64,000 bases of DNA, taken from contig NC_018228.1 in NCBI RefSeq assembly GCF_000227135.1, positions 96,970 to 160,969 of the forward strand, read 5' to 3'. The notes under the pieces were generated by a model that saw only the letters and a list, made by a program, of their open reading frames with translations, was not told the DNA's origin and did not search any database. Source of the stretch: Leishmania donovani. Taxonomy: Eukaryota; Euglenozoa; Kinetoplastea; Trypanosomatida; Trypanosomatidae. The translations under genes and the position numbers were made by a program. Each line of letters begins with the position of its first letter. Positions within the stretch are counted from its first letter, which is position 1. Shown here piece by piece: positions 31,050-40,511 of the stretch.

Positions 31050-33140
31050 ATGGGTGGCTGTGTCGTCTCCTTGATGGAGGTGCTGAACAGCACCCGTCTC
31101 GTCGAGCACCCCGACTTTGCCGCGCGGCGCGTCTATGGCGTCATCAACCAGCGCGTCACAGAGGACGAGGCTGACCGCTCCGGCGTGTACCGGTGTGCGC
31201 GGCTGACGGATGCGCAGCACGTCGAATGCTTTAACTGGTACGAAGGGCCGACGATCCTGCAGCGCCTCGCCATCATCTGCACAGAGCGCGGTGACCAGCG
31301 CGCCATGGCGTACCGCACGGTCGAGAAGGTGGTGAAGGAGTCCACGAAGGATGAGAAGGGCGGCACGCGGGAGTGGGCGTACACCTTCCTCAACGAGCCG
31401 ACGTACATCACGTACGCGGAGGTGTGGAGCCGGCTCGTCGCGTTCGGACGCGGCCTGGTCGAGTTGGGTCTTCAGAAGGGCAGCCATGTGGCGCTCTACG
31501 AGGACACGCGGTGGGAGTGGCTGGTGACGATGCTCGGTGTGTGGACGCAGGAGATGATAGGAGTAACCGTGTACGCGAACCTCGGCGAAGACGCGCTGCT
31601 CTACGCTCTCAAGGAGGCGACGTGCGAAGCGCTGGTGTGCAACGGCAAGAACGTCGGCAAGCTCATCTCGCTGATGAACCAGTACGGCGTCCATAACGCG
31701 ACGATCATCTACCTCGACGCACTGCCGTCGAACCTGAACACAGAGTCTCACAAGGTGGTCGCGTGGGCCGACGTTCTGGCCAAGGGCACGCCGTCGACGG
31801 CACCGTACAAGGTGCAGGACAACAAGGACGAGGAGGTTCTGGTCATGTACACGAGCGGCACAACCGGAAACCCAAAGGGCGTCGTGCACACGATCGGCGC
31901 GCTGACGCAAGGCGCCCTCGGCCTGGAGGAGCGGCTGACGGAATTGATCGGCAAGGAGGAGAACGAGTCGTACGTCGCCTACCTCCCGGCTGCACACATC
32001 TTCGAGTTCACGTGCGAGAACATCATGCTGCTGCGCGGCGCACTCATCTGTTTCGGCACGCCGCGCACGCTGACGGACACCTATGCGCGGCCGTGCGGTG
32101 ATCTGCGCGCGTTCAACCCCTTCTTCTTTATCGGCGTGCCGCGCATCTTCGAGACCATCAAGAAGGCCGTCGAGGCGAAGCTGCCGCCGGTGGGCACGCT
32201 CAAGCGACAGGTGTTCGACCACGCCTACCAGAGCCGGCTGGCGGCGCTGAAGGAGGGCAAGGACACGCCGTACTGGAACGAGAAGGTGTTCAGTCTGCCA
32301 CGCAGGATTCTCGGGTCGAAGGTACGTGGCATCTGCTGCGGCGGCGCCCCACTGTCCGACAAGACACAGGAGTGGCTGTCCGTCGTGTTGGGCCGCCCCG
32401 TGGCGCAGGGCTACGGCATGACGGAGTCTGTGTGCAACGCCTCCGTGCAGCGCTCCGGTGAGCTCAAGTGCGAGGTGGGGCAGCTCCTGCACGGCGTCGA
32501 GGCGCGCCTGCTGGACACGGAGCACTACAAGCACACGGACAAGCCGCACCCACGTGGCGAGCTGCTGCTGCGCGGCCGCTTCGTCTTCAAGGGCTACTAC
32601 AAGCAGCCGGAATTGACAGAGCAGAGCATCCTGCCGGGTGGGTGGCTGCGCACGGGCGACGTGGCCGAGATGGAAGCGGAGACGGGGCAGATGCGCATCA
32701 TTGGCCGCGTCAAGGCGCTGGCGAAGAACTGCCTGGGCGAGTACATCGCGCTGGAGAACCTCGAGGCGCTTTACTGCGAGTGCCCGGTCGTGGCGCCCAA
32801 CGGCATCTGCGTCCTCGTGGACCCGCAGCAGCCTTTCATCACGGCGCTCGTGCTGACGGACGAGGAAAAGGCAATGAAGTTTGCCCGCGCCCACAAATTC
32901 GAGAACGCGAGGTGGCCCGATATCCTGAAGGACCCCGCGTTCATCGCCGCGGTCACCGCGTCGCTTGCGGAGATTGGCCGGAAAGCGGGCAAGAAGTCGT
33001 TTGAGCTGCTGAAGCGCGTGTGTGTGTTGAGCGACGAGTGGACGCCGGAGAACAACCTGGTGACGGCCTCCATGAAGGTGCGCCGCAGCGCGATCGACAA
33101 GCACTACGCCGGCATCATCAAGGAGCTCTTTGCAGATTAG
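31050..33140 (+). CDS. Long-chain fatty acyl-CoA synthetase, FACS1
   Basis: A 696-residue ATP-dependent ligase that activates fatty acids to acyl-CoA through an acyl-AMP intermediate. Family motifs are intact: the phosphate-binding loop YTSGTTGNPKGV from Tyr267, YGMTES for motif A5, TGD at 535-537, the GRVKALAKNCLGEYI hinge/FACS signature, and the C-terminal Lys676 in MKVRR. The length suits the ACSL group. The N-terminus MGGCVVSLM places Gly at position 2 and Cys at position 4, a pattern compatible with N-myristoylation and palmitoylation, which would anchor the enzyme to a membrane. It is the first of a five-gene FACS cluster and is followed by threonine aldolase. The ATG choice is supported by a splice acceptor 48 bases upstream and by the similar start of FACS2. 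Confidence 0.95.
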   Translation: MGGCVVSLMEVLNSTRLVEHPDFAARRVYGVINQRVTEDEADRSGVYRCARLTDAQHVECFNWYEGPTILQRLAIICTERGDQRAMAYRTVEKVVKESTKDEKGGTREWAYTFLNEPTYITYAEVWSRLVAFGRGLVELGLQKGSHVALYEDTRWEWLVTMLGVWTQEMIGVTVYANLGEDALLYALKEATCEALVCNGKNVGKLISLMNQYGVHNATIIYLDALPSNLNTESHKVVAWADVLAKGTPSTAPYKVQDNKDEEVLVMYTSGTTGNPKGVVHTIGALTQGALGLEERLTELIGKEENESYVAYLPAAHIFEFTCENIMLLRGALICFGTPRTLTDTYARPCGDLRAFNPFFFIGVPRIFETIKKAVEAKLPPVGTLKRQVFDHAYQSRLAALKEGKDTPYWNEKVFSLPRRILGSKVRGICCGGAPLSDKTQEWLSVVLGRPVAQGYGMTESVCNASVQRSGELKCEVGQLLHGVEARLLDTEHYKHTDKPHPRGELLLRGRFVFKGYYKQPELTEQSILPGGWLRTGDVAEMEAETGQMRIIGRVKALAKNCLGEYIALENLEALYCECPVVAPNGICVLVDPQQPFITALVLTDEEKAMKFARAHKFENARWPDILKDPAFIAAVTASLAEIGRKAGKKSFELLKRVCVLSDEWTPENNLVTASMKVRRSAIDKHYAGIIKELFAD
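32158..32303 (+). repeat. Sequence block shared by FACS1, FACS2 and FACS4
   Basis: These 146 bases are identical by eye to 38408-38553 in FACS2, and to 48265-48398 in FACS4 apart from one base (Glu/Lys codon). Flanking coding sequence is clearly more divergent, and FACS3 differs in this block, so a gene-conversion tract is likely. Confidence 0.85.
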
Positions 33141-33960
33141 TCGGTGAAGAAGCAGTTGTGTGTGCATATATATATATATGTGTGTGTGTGTGTAAATGTG
33201 TGTGTGCGCCTCCCACCACTAACACCACCACCACCTCGGATACGTCGGCTTCTCTCTGGTAAAACGTTCCCAAAGACAATACCGCCCCACCCACCCCTCC
33301 TCCTCCCCCCCCCGGGCAGCAACGAGTAACAGAAACCCTAAGCGTGCAGACGGCCGTGTCGACGTGAGGGCGCGCTTTCATCGGCTGCTCCGGTGCCTTT
33401 CTCGGCGTCCGTCTACCACGTGGCCCCCCACCCACCCCCGGCGTTTCGGGCTTCGCCGGCACGCCTGATCTCCAGTGAGCCAACGAAAAAAAAAACAACC
33501 TCCTGCTTCATCCGGCCATGCCGCTCTCCGTCCTCACGGTCCTCGTACTCGTCGGCTCGACTCTCTGTCTCTGTCTCTGTCTATTCGCGCGGAAGTACGG
33601 TGCGTGGTAACGGCGCACACACACACACACAGGCACGCCCATCCTATGCAGAGAATGTGCTATCCCCCTTCCCCTTCCCCAGCCCCAGCCCCGATTCTTC
33701 GCTCTCGCTCTTTCCTATCCCTCAGCTCTTCTCTCTCGCGCGCGCCCCTCCCCCCCCCCTCCTCTCTCCCAAATACTTACTTAGCGATTTACCTTTGCCC
33801 TCGCTGATACGGTGCTGCACGCCACGTAGACACACAGCCTCACACACACACACACGCACAGCGACACGCGCACCCTTAACGCTCCTACTGTACCGATCTC
33901 TCTCCCTCTGTCTCTCTTCACGGTTCCTTTCTTGTTTCCGTCAACTCCAACAGAACGGCG
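33141..33960. other. Spacer between FACS1 and threonine aldolase
   Basis: Contains AT then GT repeats right after FACS1 (33166-33193), C runs near 33307-33315 and a long CT-rich tract at 33855-33950 ending in AG at 33952-33953. No gene is seen. Confidence 0.65.
33898..33953 (+). promoter_or_regulatory. Candidate trans-splice acceptor for threonine aldolase
   Basis: A strong CT-rich tract ends in CAG at 33951-33953, seven bases before the ATG at 33961. Confidence 0.55.
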
Positions 33961-35040
33961 ATGTCAACGCCAAGGACGACGACGACGGCGGCCAAGCCGA
34001 AGCCGTACAGCTTCGTGAATGACTACAGCGTGGGCATGCATCCCAAGATTTTGGATCTGATGGTACGCGACAACATGACGCAGCACGCGGGCTACGGGCT
34101 AGACAGCCACTGCGCGGAGGCGGCACGCATGATCGGCGAGCTGCTTGAGCAGCCGAGCGCGGATATCCATTTTATTTCCGGCGGCACGCAGACGAACCTG
34201 ATCGCCTGCAGTCTAGCGCTACGCCCGTGGGAAGCCGTCATCGCAACGCAGCTGGGCCACGTCAGCACGCACGAGACCGGCGCCATTGAGGCAACGGGGC
34301 ACAAAGTCGTCACGGTGCCGTGCCCGGACGGCAAGCTGCGCGTCGCCGACATAGAGAGCGCGCTGCACGAGAATCGCTCAGAGCACATGGTGATACCCAA
34401 GCTCGTCTACATCTCCAACACAACGGAGGTAGGCACGCAGTACACGAAGCAGGAGTTGGAGGACATCTCCGCCTTCTGCAAGGAGCACGACCTGTACCTC
34501 TTCCTCGACGGTGCCCGCCTCGCCTCGGCCCTTAGCAGCCCTGTGAACGATCTGACGTTGGCAGACATCGCCCGCCTGACGGACATGTTCTACATTGGCG
34601 CCACGAAGGCCGGTGGCATGTTCGGCGAAGCGCTCGTCCTCTTGAATGATGCCCTAAAGCCGAACGCGCGCCACCTCATCAAGCAGCGCGGCGCCCTCAT
34701 GGCGAAGGGATGGCTGCTCGGCATCCAATTCGAGGTGCTCATGAAGGACAACCTCTTCTTAGAGCTCGGCGCCCACTCGAACAAGATGGCCGCCATCCTC
34801 AAGGCTGGGCTGGAGGCGTGCGGCATTCGACTTGCCTGGCCATCCGCGAGCAATCAGCTCTTCCCGATCCTGGAAAACACCATGATCGAAGAGCTGAGCA
34901 AAGACTTCGACATGTTCACCGTCGAGCCCTTGAAGGACAACACGTGCATCATGCGACTCTGCACGTCGTGGGCGACGGAGGAGAAGGAGTGCCACCGTTT
35001 TGTGGAGCTGCTGAAGCGCCTCGTCGCGTCAACGGCCTAA
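33961..35040 (+). CDS. L-threonine aldolase (PLP-dependent)
   Basis: A 359-residue enzyme of the threonine aldolase / beta-eliminating lyase family that cleaves threonine or allo-threonine to glycine and acetaldehyde. The start of the domain (NDYSVGMHPKIL), the FISGGTQTNL segment that contacts PLP, LFLDGARLASAL with the PLP-pairing Asp, and GATKAGGMFGEA with the Schiff-base Lys216 are all present. Length and order are those of a complete enzyme without an obvious signal peptide. It sits alone between FACS1 and FACS2 on the same strand, and nothing in its function links it to fatty-acid activation. The sequence looks closer to bacterial-type low-specificity aldolases, which would suggest transfer, but this is an impression without a tree. 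Confidence 0.95.
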   Translation: MSTPRTTTTAAKPKPYSFVNDYSVGMHPKILDLMVRDNMTQHAGYGLDSHCAEAARMIGELLEQPSADIHFISGGTQTNLIACSLALRPWEAVIATQLGHVSTHETGAIEATGHKVVTVPCPDGKLRVADIESALHENRSEHMVIPKLVYISNTTEVGTQYTKQELEDISAFCKEHDLYLFLDGARLASALSSPVNDLTLADIARLTDMFYIGATKAGGMFGEALVLLNDALKPNARHLIKQRGALMAKGWLLGIQFEVLMKDNLFLELGAHSNKMAAILKAGLEACGIRLAWPSASNQLFPILENTMIEELSKDFDMFTVEPLKDNTCIMRLCTSWATEEKECHRFVELLKRLVASTA

Positions 35041-35117
35041 TCACGGAAAACTCTCTTCTTCTTGCGCATAACAAAACGGCTCACAGCGCTCGGAAGCGAT
35101 GCGCCACCCCCCCCCCC

Positions 35118-35678
35118 ACCCTCCCCTCCCCTCCCCGTTATGTGCATCCCACCATCCATCCACCTGACGCGCGCACACACACACTTGCTCAGGCACGGGT
35201 GCTGTTCGGGTATCTCGCTGATATCCTGTTTTTTCTCAAACGCAAACTAATCCCTCTGCCGCGTAGCGCGAAGTCATCCCATCACGCCAACGCCGACTCT
35301 ACGCCAGCCCTCAATAACCCTTTCACAGGCCCCCTCCCCCCCCCCGGGNNNNNNNNNNNNNNNNNNNNNNNNNNNNNNNNNNNNNNNNNNNNNNNNNNNN
35401 NNNNNNNNNNNNNNNNNNNNNNNNNNNNNNNNNNNNNNNNNNNNNNNACCCTCCCCTCCCCTCCCCGTTATGTGCATCCCACCATCCATCCACCTGACGC
35501 GCGCACACACACACTTGCTCAGGCACGGGTGCTGTTCGGGTATCTCGCTGATATCCTGTTTTTTCTCAAACGCAAACTAATCCCTCTGCCGCGTAGCGCG
35601 AAGTCATCCCATCACGCCAACGCCGACTCTACGCCAGCCCTCAATAACCCTTTCACAGGCCCCCTCCCCCCCCCCGGG
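35118..35678. repeat. Exact 231-bp duplication flanking an N gap
   Basis: Bases 35118-35348 and 35448-35678 are identical, separated by 99 N (35349-35447). Both copies end at a poly-C run. Most likely the same locus was assembled twice at unmerged contig ends; a true tandem repeat is the alternative. Confidence 0.9.
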
Positions 35679-36206
35679 TAGGCCAGTGTGAGGGGCCGGC
35701 CGCGATGCGCTCGAGCCGCGCTGACACGCTCTGCCCATCATATGGACGGTGCAAACCTGCGCTCACTGTCGCGGGTGGCCCCGACGCAACGCCATGCACG
35801 ACATGGCCGCTGACGTCCGTAGCCCTAACTCGCGCTCTGCCGGGGCACTCCCTGACGTCACAGATGCTCGGCCCTGGTCGCCACCACAGGTGGTTCCGGC
35901 ATGGGCCGGGACGGCGGAGGGAGGAGTGGGGGGTGGGTGGGTGGGTGGGCGCCCTGCAGCCTGAGGTACCCCCCCCCACGCACGGAGGNNNNNNNNNNNN
36001 NNNNNNNNNNNNNNNNNNNNNNNNNNNNNNNNNNNNNNNNNNNNNNNNNNNNNNNNNNNNNNNNNNNNNNNNNNNNNNNNNNNNNNNGGAGGGAGGAGTG
36101 GGGGGTGGGTGGGTGGGTGGGCGCCCTGCAGCCTGAGGTACCCCCCCCCACGCACGGAGGTGTGGGCGCGTGTGTGTGTGTGTGTGTGTCTGTGCGCCGC
36201 CGCCCC
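35679..36206 (+). repeat. Dispersed repeat, copy B (contains gap)
   Basis: Matches copy A (18734-18976) from about 35792 onward, ending in the same GT run and GCGCCGCCGCC. A 99-N gap (35989-36087) is flanked by an exact 73-base duplication (35916-35988 and 36088-36160), so true length is about 170 bases shorter than assembled. The GGGT runs at 35928-35949 and 36100-36121 could form a G-quadruplex. SIDER-like by location and size, not verified. Confidence 0.75.
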
Positions 36207-37287
36207 GTCATCAGCGAGGAGGCGGCGGCTGGAGTCAGCAGCTAACCAAAGAATCAAGACGATCGACAGCCACGGCAAGTCAAGCGCCGACGAAGCCGTT
36301 GTTCTCTTCTCGCCTTCGGCCCTTTTCCTACCTCCCTCCCTCGTCGGTTCTGTCGCGGAAGGCGGCCCGAGGCGGAAGGGGGCCTTCCGCAGCACGCATG
36401 ACCGCCGAGTCTCGTGATGATCCCTGCCCTCTTTCACATCCTGCCAGACGGCTTTGCTCTCTCTCTCTCTCTGTGCCCTCACGGAGGGAGGGAGGAGGAG
36501 GAGGGGGGGGGCCACCACCTCAGCAGGCCACCAGCACGCACTGGTTCTCTGTCATCACACACCTCTCGCGCTAAGACAAGGTTTGCCGCCTCCCTCCCAC
36601 CACCACCACTACCACCCCCACCTGGTGCTGGTCTCCCTGCTACGGCAGCGGCGGCTGCCCGCTCGTTCATCCCGTCTCCCTTATCCTCCTGCCCCTTCCG
36701 CCCTTCCTCCTCTCTACACGGATATTGCGGTTTGTCGCCTCTTGCGCTCGCCGACCCGCCCCCACCCGCCACCCTAACGGCAACAGAAACGCTCAGCAAC
36801 AGCGAGAACAGGCAAGGAGCTCAAGCAGCACAGCAGTTTACTGCTCCCCTCCCCCACCCCACCCCACCCCACACACACAAAGACACAGACACACATCCAC
36901 ACCAGCTTCCGAGCTCGCCATCGCCGCTGCCGTCCAGCGCGGAATACGCCCCAAGCACACGTCTGAAGCAATACAGCGAGCGAGAGAGATAAAGAGAGAG
37001 AGAGAGCGGCGGTGCGCGCCGTGGGCAGGAGAGGATTAAAAATTACGCGCGCTCAGTCTATGGGCACCGCCTCGTAGATAACGGCGACACCCACAAACGT
37101 GCGCAGGTCTTCTCGTTACATCCCCCCCCTCCCCCGCCACATCCCTCCAGCAGCCAACACAGACCGCCCATTGCTGCATAATAGTCGCATCTCGGTGTGA
37201 CCCTCCCCTCCCTCCCAACCTTCCCTCATTCACCACCCACCAACCCTCCCCTGTACCCTCTACACGCATAAGCATTCAGCCAGGAAA

Positions 37288-39384
37288 ATGGGCGGTTGTG
37301 TCGTGTCGCTGATGGAGTGCAAGGCCCGCAGCGACGAGGTGCCGTGGGAGTTCTCCGAGGACGTGAAGAGCTACGGCCCCTTGAGCGTGGCAGTCGCAGG
37401 CACGCAAACCCCCAACAGCTCCGCCGTGTACGTGAACGGCAAGCGGTCCACGCTGGCGGAACAGCAGGAGTGTGCGAAGAGGTTCTACTACGGCCCTAAC
37501 CAGACGCAGCGTTTTGCGAGGCTATGCCAGGAGAACCTCGATGACGTGGCTCTGGCGTACCGCCGCATCGAGAAGATGGAAAAGGAGCAGGTGGCGGGCG
37601 CATCGCGGCCGATGGACGTCGCGTACTTCTCCGCGCAATGTGACCTCACGTACCGGGAGCTGTGGCACGCCGTGACCGGCTTCAGCCGCGGCCTCGCCGA
37701 GCTCGGGCTCGAGAAACGCGCCAACGTGACCATCTACGAGGAAACGCGCTGGGAGTGGCTGGCGTCTATCTACGGCATCTGGATGCAGGACATGGTCGCC
37801 GCCACCGTCTACGCCAACCTCGGCGAGGACGCTCTCTTCTACGCACTGCGCGAGACAGAGTGCGAGGCGATTCTGTGCAACGGCAAGAACGTGCCGAATC
37901 TGCTGCGCGGCGTCGGCAGCGGTGCCTTCCCTGCGTGCACGCTCATCTACTTGGACAATCTGCCGGCGGCAGGGTGCGCGGAGCTGCACGGGTGCCGCGT
38001 GTTGTCGTGGGAGGACGTGGTGGCGCTGGGCCACGGCGCGGGTGCGCACCACGGCGCCGCGCCACCGGAGGACAACGAATCAGTGGCACTGATCATGTAC
38101 ACGAGCGGCACGACCGGTGACCCGAAGGGCGTCATGCACACGCACGGCAGCATCGTCGCCGGTATCCTCACCATGGACGACTGGCTCTACAGCGTCATCA
38201 AGCACAGACCGGATGATGTCTACCTCTCCTACCTACCACTGGCGCACATCATGGAGTTCGGTGTGGTGAACATCCTCCTCGCCCGCCGCGCCCACGTCGC
38301 GTTCGGCACGCCGCGCACGCTGACGGACGCCACGGCGCGGCCGCACGGCGACTTTACCCAGTTCCGCCCAACGCTGCTCATCGGCGTGCCGCGCATCTTC
38401 GACACGCTCAAGAAGGCCGTCGAGGCGAAGCTGCCGCCGGTGGGCACGCTCAAGCGACAGGTGTTCGACCACGCCTACCAGAGCCGGCTGGCGGCGCTGA
38501 AGGAGGGCAAGGACACGCCGTACTGGAACGAGAAGGTGTTCAGTCTGCCACGCGCGGCTCTGGGAGGTCGCGTGCGCGCCTTTCTCAGCGGCGGCGGCCC
38601 ACTCTCCGAGTCCACGCAGGAGTTCGTGAACGTGGTTTTTGGGTGCATCGTCAACGGCTGGGGCCTCACGGAGACGGTGTGCATCGGTGCCATTCAACGG
38701 CTGGGTGACCTGACGCCGTCTGCCGTAGGCCAGGTGCTCTGTTCGGAGCAGCTGAAGCTGCTCGACATTGACGAGTACAAGCACACGGACACGCCCGAGC
38801 CGCGCGGCGAGATCTGCCTGCGCGGCCCGTTCCTTTTCAAGGGCTACTACAAGCAGCCGGAGCTGACGCGCGAGGTGCTGGACGAGGATGGCTGGTTCCA
38901 CACCGGCGACGTTGGCAGCATCGACAGCGAAGGTCGCGTCTCCATAGTGGGGCGCGTCAAGGCGCTGGCGAAGAACTGCCTGGGCGAGTACATCGCGCTG
39001 GAGGTGCTCGAAGCCATCTACAGCAGCCACCCGCTGGTCCTGAACAACTGTGTATGTGTGTTGGTGGACCCGTGCAAGAACTACATCTGCGCCCTCGTGC
39101 TCACAGACGAGGGCCGCGTGACGCGCTTCGCGAAGGCGAACAGGATCGAGGGCGAGTACCCGGCCCTACTAGAGAAGAAGGAGCTGCTGGAGAAAGCCGC
39201 CGCGTCGATGGCGGAGACGGCCCGCGCGGCGCGGCGCCGCGACTTCGAGCTTGTGCGCCGTGTTTCCCTTATCGATGACGAGTGGTCGCCGGAGAAGGGT
39301 CAGCTAACGGCGGCGCTGAAGCTAAGGCGCGGCGCTGTCGCTAAGCAGTATGAAAAACAAATCGCATGCTTGTTCGCGGAGTGA
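37288..39384 (+). CDS. Long-chain fatty acyl-CoA synthetase, FACS2
   Basis: A 698-residue paralog of FACS1 with an intact active site: YTSGTTGDPKGV from Tyr271, GWGLTETV, TGD at 539-541, the GRVKALAKNCLGEYI signature and Lys678 in LKLRR. It should activate long-chain fatty acids, but chain-length preference cannot be read from sequence. It begins MGGCVVSLMEC, nearly identical to FACS1, again with Gly2 and Cys4 suited to dual acylation. It shares a 146-base identical block with FACS1 (38408-38553) and several identical C-terminal stretches with FACS4, signs of gene conversion. It is the first gene inside the pair of inverted dispersed repeats. Confidence 0.95.
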   Translation: MGGCVVSLMECKARSDEVPWEFSEDVKSYGPLSVAVAGTQTPNSSAVYVNGKRSTLAEQQECAKRFYYGPNQTQRFARLCQENLDDVALAYRRIEKMEKEQVAGASRPMDVAYFSAQCDLTYRELWHAVTGFSRGLAELGLEKRANVTIYEETRWEWLASIYGIWMQDMVAATVYANLGEDALFYALRETECEAILCNGKNVPNLLRGVGSGAFPACTLIYLDNLPAAGCAELHGCRVLSWEDVVALGHGAGAHHGAAPPEDNESVALIMYTSGTTGDPKGVMHTHGSIVAGILTMDDWLYSVIKHRPDDVYLSYLPLAHIMEFGVVNILLARRAHVAFGTPRTLTDATARPHGDFTQFRPTLLIGVPRIFDTLKKAVEAKLPPVGTLKRQVFDHAYQSRLAALKEGKDTPYWNEKVFSLPRAALGGRVRAFLSGGGPLSESTQEFVNVVFGCIVNGWGLTETVCIGAIQRLGDLTPSAVGQVLCSEQLKLLDIDEYKHTDTPEPRGEICLRGPFLFKGYYKQPELTREVLDEDGWFHTGDVGSIDSEGRVSIVGRVKALAKNCLGEYIALEVLEAIYSSHPLVLNNCVCVLVDPCKNYICALVLTDEGRVTRFAKANRIEGEYPALLEKKELLEKAAASMAETARAARRRDFELVRRVSLIDDEWSPEKGQLTAALKLRRGAVAKQYEKQIACLFAE
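38408..38553 (+). repeat. Shared FACS block, FACS2 copy
   Basis: Identical by eye to 32158-32303 of FACS1 and nearly so to 48265-48398 of FACS4. Confidence 0.85.
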
Positions 39385-39400
39385 TCGGGTGTTGGGTAGG

Positions 39401-39437
<37 letters not shown>

Positions 39438-40511
39438 ACTGGGGGTCCGCAGCATGCACCCTCTTCGTTGCCTGCCCCCTTCCTGCCTCCCCCACCCACC
39501 CACACCTTCAACACATACACACACACACACATACATCACCACCAACACCACCCTGATGACGTCATGAGCCACGACAAGGCCGTCGCATCACAGGTTCTAG
39601 TGCCCCCCCACATATGTTTTGAGGGCGCGAAGCCGTCTGCCCACCGCGTACGGCTGGCAGACTCGCCCGTGTGTCGGCGGACAGGTGTGGGCTGACGCAG
39701 TGACGAAGAGAGTTTGCGGGCATGAAGCCACGTGTGTACCAGCTCGCTTATTAGTCGAGCCGACGACTCGGCAGGGATGCATTCACGCCTCCTGCCTCAT
39801 CCTGCCTTGGCTGTGCTGCGGTGATGTCGAGCGGTGACCCCCTGGACCTCGCCAGATGGTGTTGGTTGTCCGGGTTCCTGGACATGGCCGTGGCGCCGCA
39901 CCGGCGGGTGAGCCCCGGCTGTGCGCGTGTAACGGCTGACTTGTTCGTAAGTAGATTATGAACAAATTGAGCCATAACAATCTTGTAGAGCCCACCACCA
40001 ACCACCACCCAGCCAGTCGACCCATCACTGCTACCCCTTCTCCGCCATTGTAACCCGTCGTGCAACGTCCCCGTGACTGGGCGTGTGCCGGTGGGTATCG
40101 GCGGCTGGAATGTGCAGTACACGGAGAGGAGGCGATTCGAGGTTCGCAAGGATGCTGAAGCTGCATCATGACGCCATGCACGCACACACGTGCTCCCACC
40201 CCAAAGTCGCGCGAGCTGGATGGCTTGCCCCGTGGCTTGGCGTGGCCGCATCTCGTGTGTCTGGGCGTGAATAGCGGGGCGCTTGCCCGCTACAGTGATG
40301 TATGCCTTCGACCTCTCCCCCCTCCCCTTCTCGCCTACCGACGCCACCTCCACCAACCACCACGCAAACCTTCGACTCGCGCGCTCATGGAACGCTTCAT
40401 GGCTCGTCGCAGTCCTACCCACCCCTCACCTCCCTTCAAGCGGGCTGACCATCTACATTCGCCGTACACACGCACGCAGACTGCACTGACTCGCCCGCCG
40501 CAACAGCAGCC
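39385..40511. other. Spacer between FACS2 and FACS3
   Basis: A GT run (39404-39433) and CA run follow the FACS2 stop. The stretch 39545-40290 is of mixed composition without simple repeats or a sustained ORF, unlike the usual CT/GT-rich spacer, and could be a degenerate retroposon remnant. The last 200 bases are CT-rich before FACS3. Confidence 0.5.

Larger units (their letters stand above)
35041..37287. other. Intergenic region with gaps and dispersed repeat
   Basis: About 2.2 kb between threonine aldolase and FACS2. It holds two N gaps, contig-end duplications and copy B of the dispersed repeat, then CT/CCCCA-rich DNA (about 36844-36870) leading to FACS2. No gene is seen. Confidence 0.65.

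Noticed and set aside
30999..33167. A 722-codon open frame on the minus strand opposite FACS1 (and similar ones opposite FACS3 at 40719-42152 and the capping-like gene at 23657-24697)
   Set aside because: They mirror strongly coding + strand genes, have Arg/Val/Leu/His-skewed composition expected from GC-rich antisense frames and show no domain.
35118..35678. A genuine tandem duplication downstream of threonine aldolase
   Set aside because: Exact identity directly abutting a fixed 99-N placeholder and ending in a poly-C run is better explained by unmerged contig ends.
39545..40290. A SIDER element between FACS2 and FACS3
   Set aside because: Composition is suggestive, but no convincing alignment to the other repeat copies in the window was found, so it was left as an unassigned spacer.
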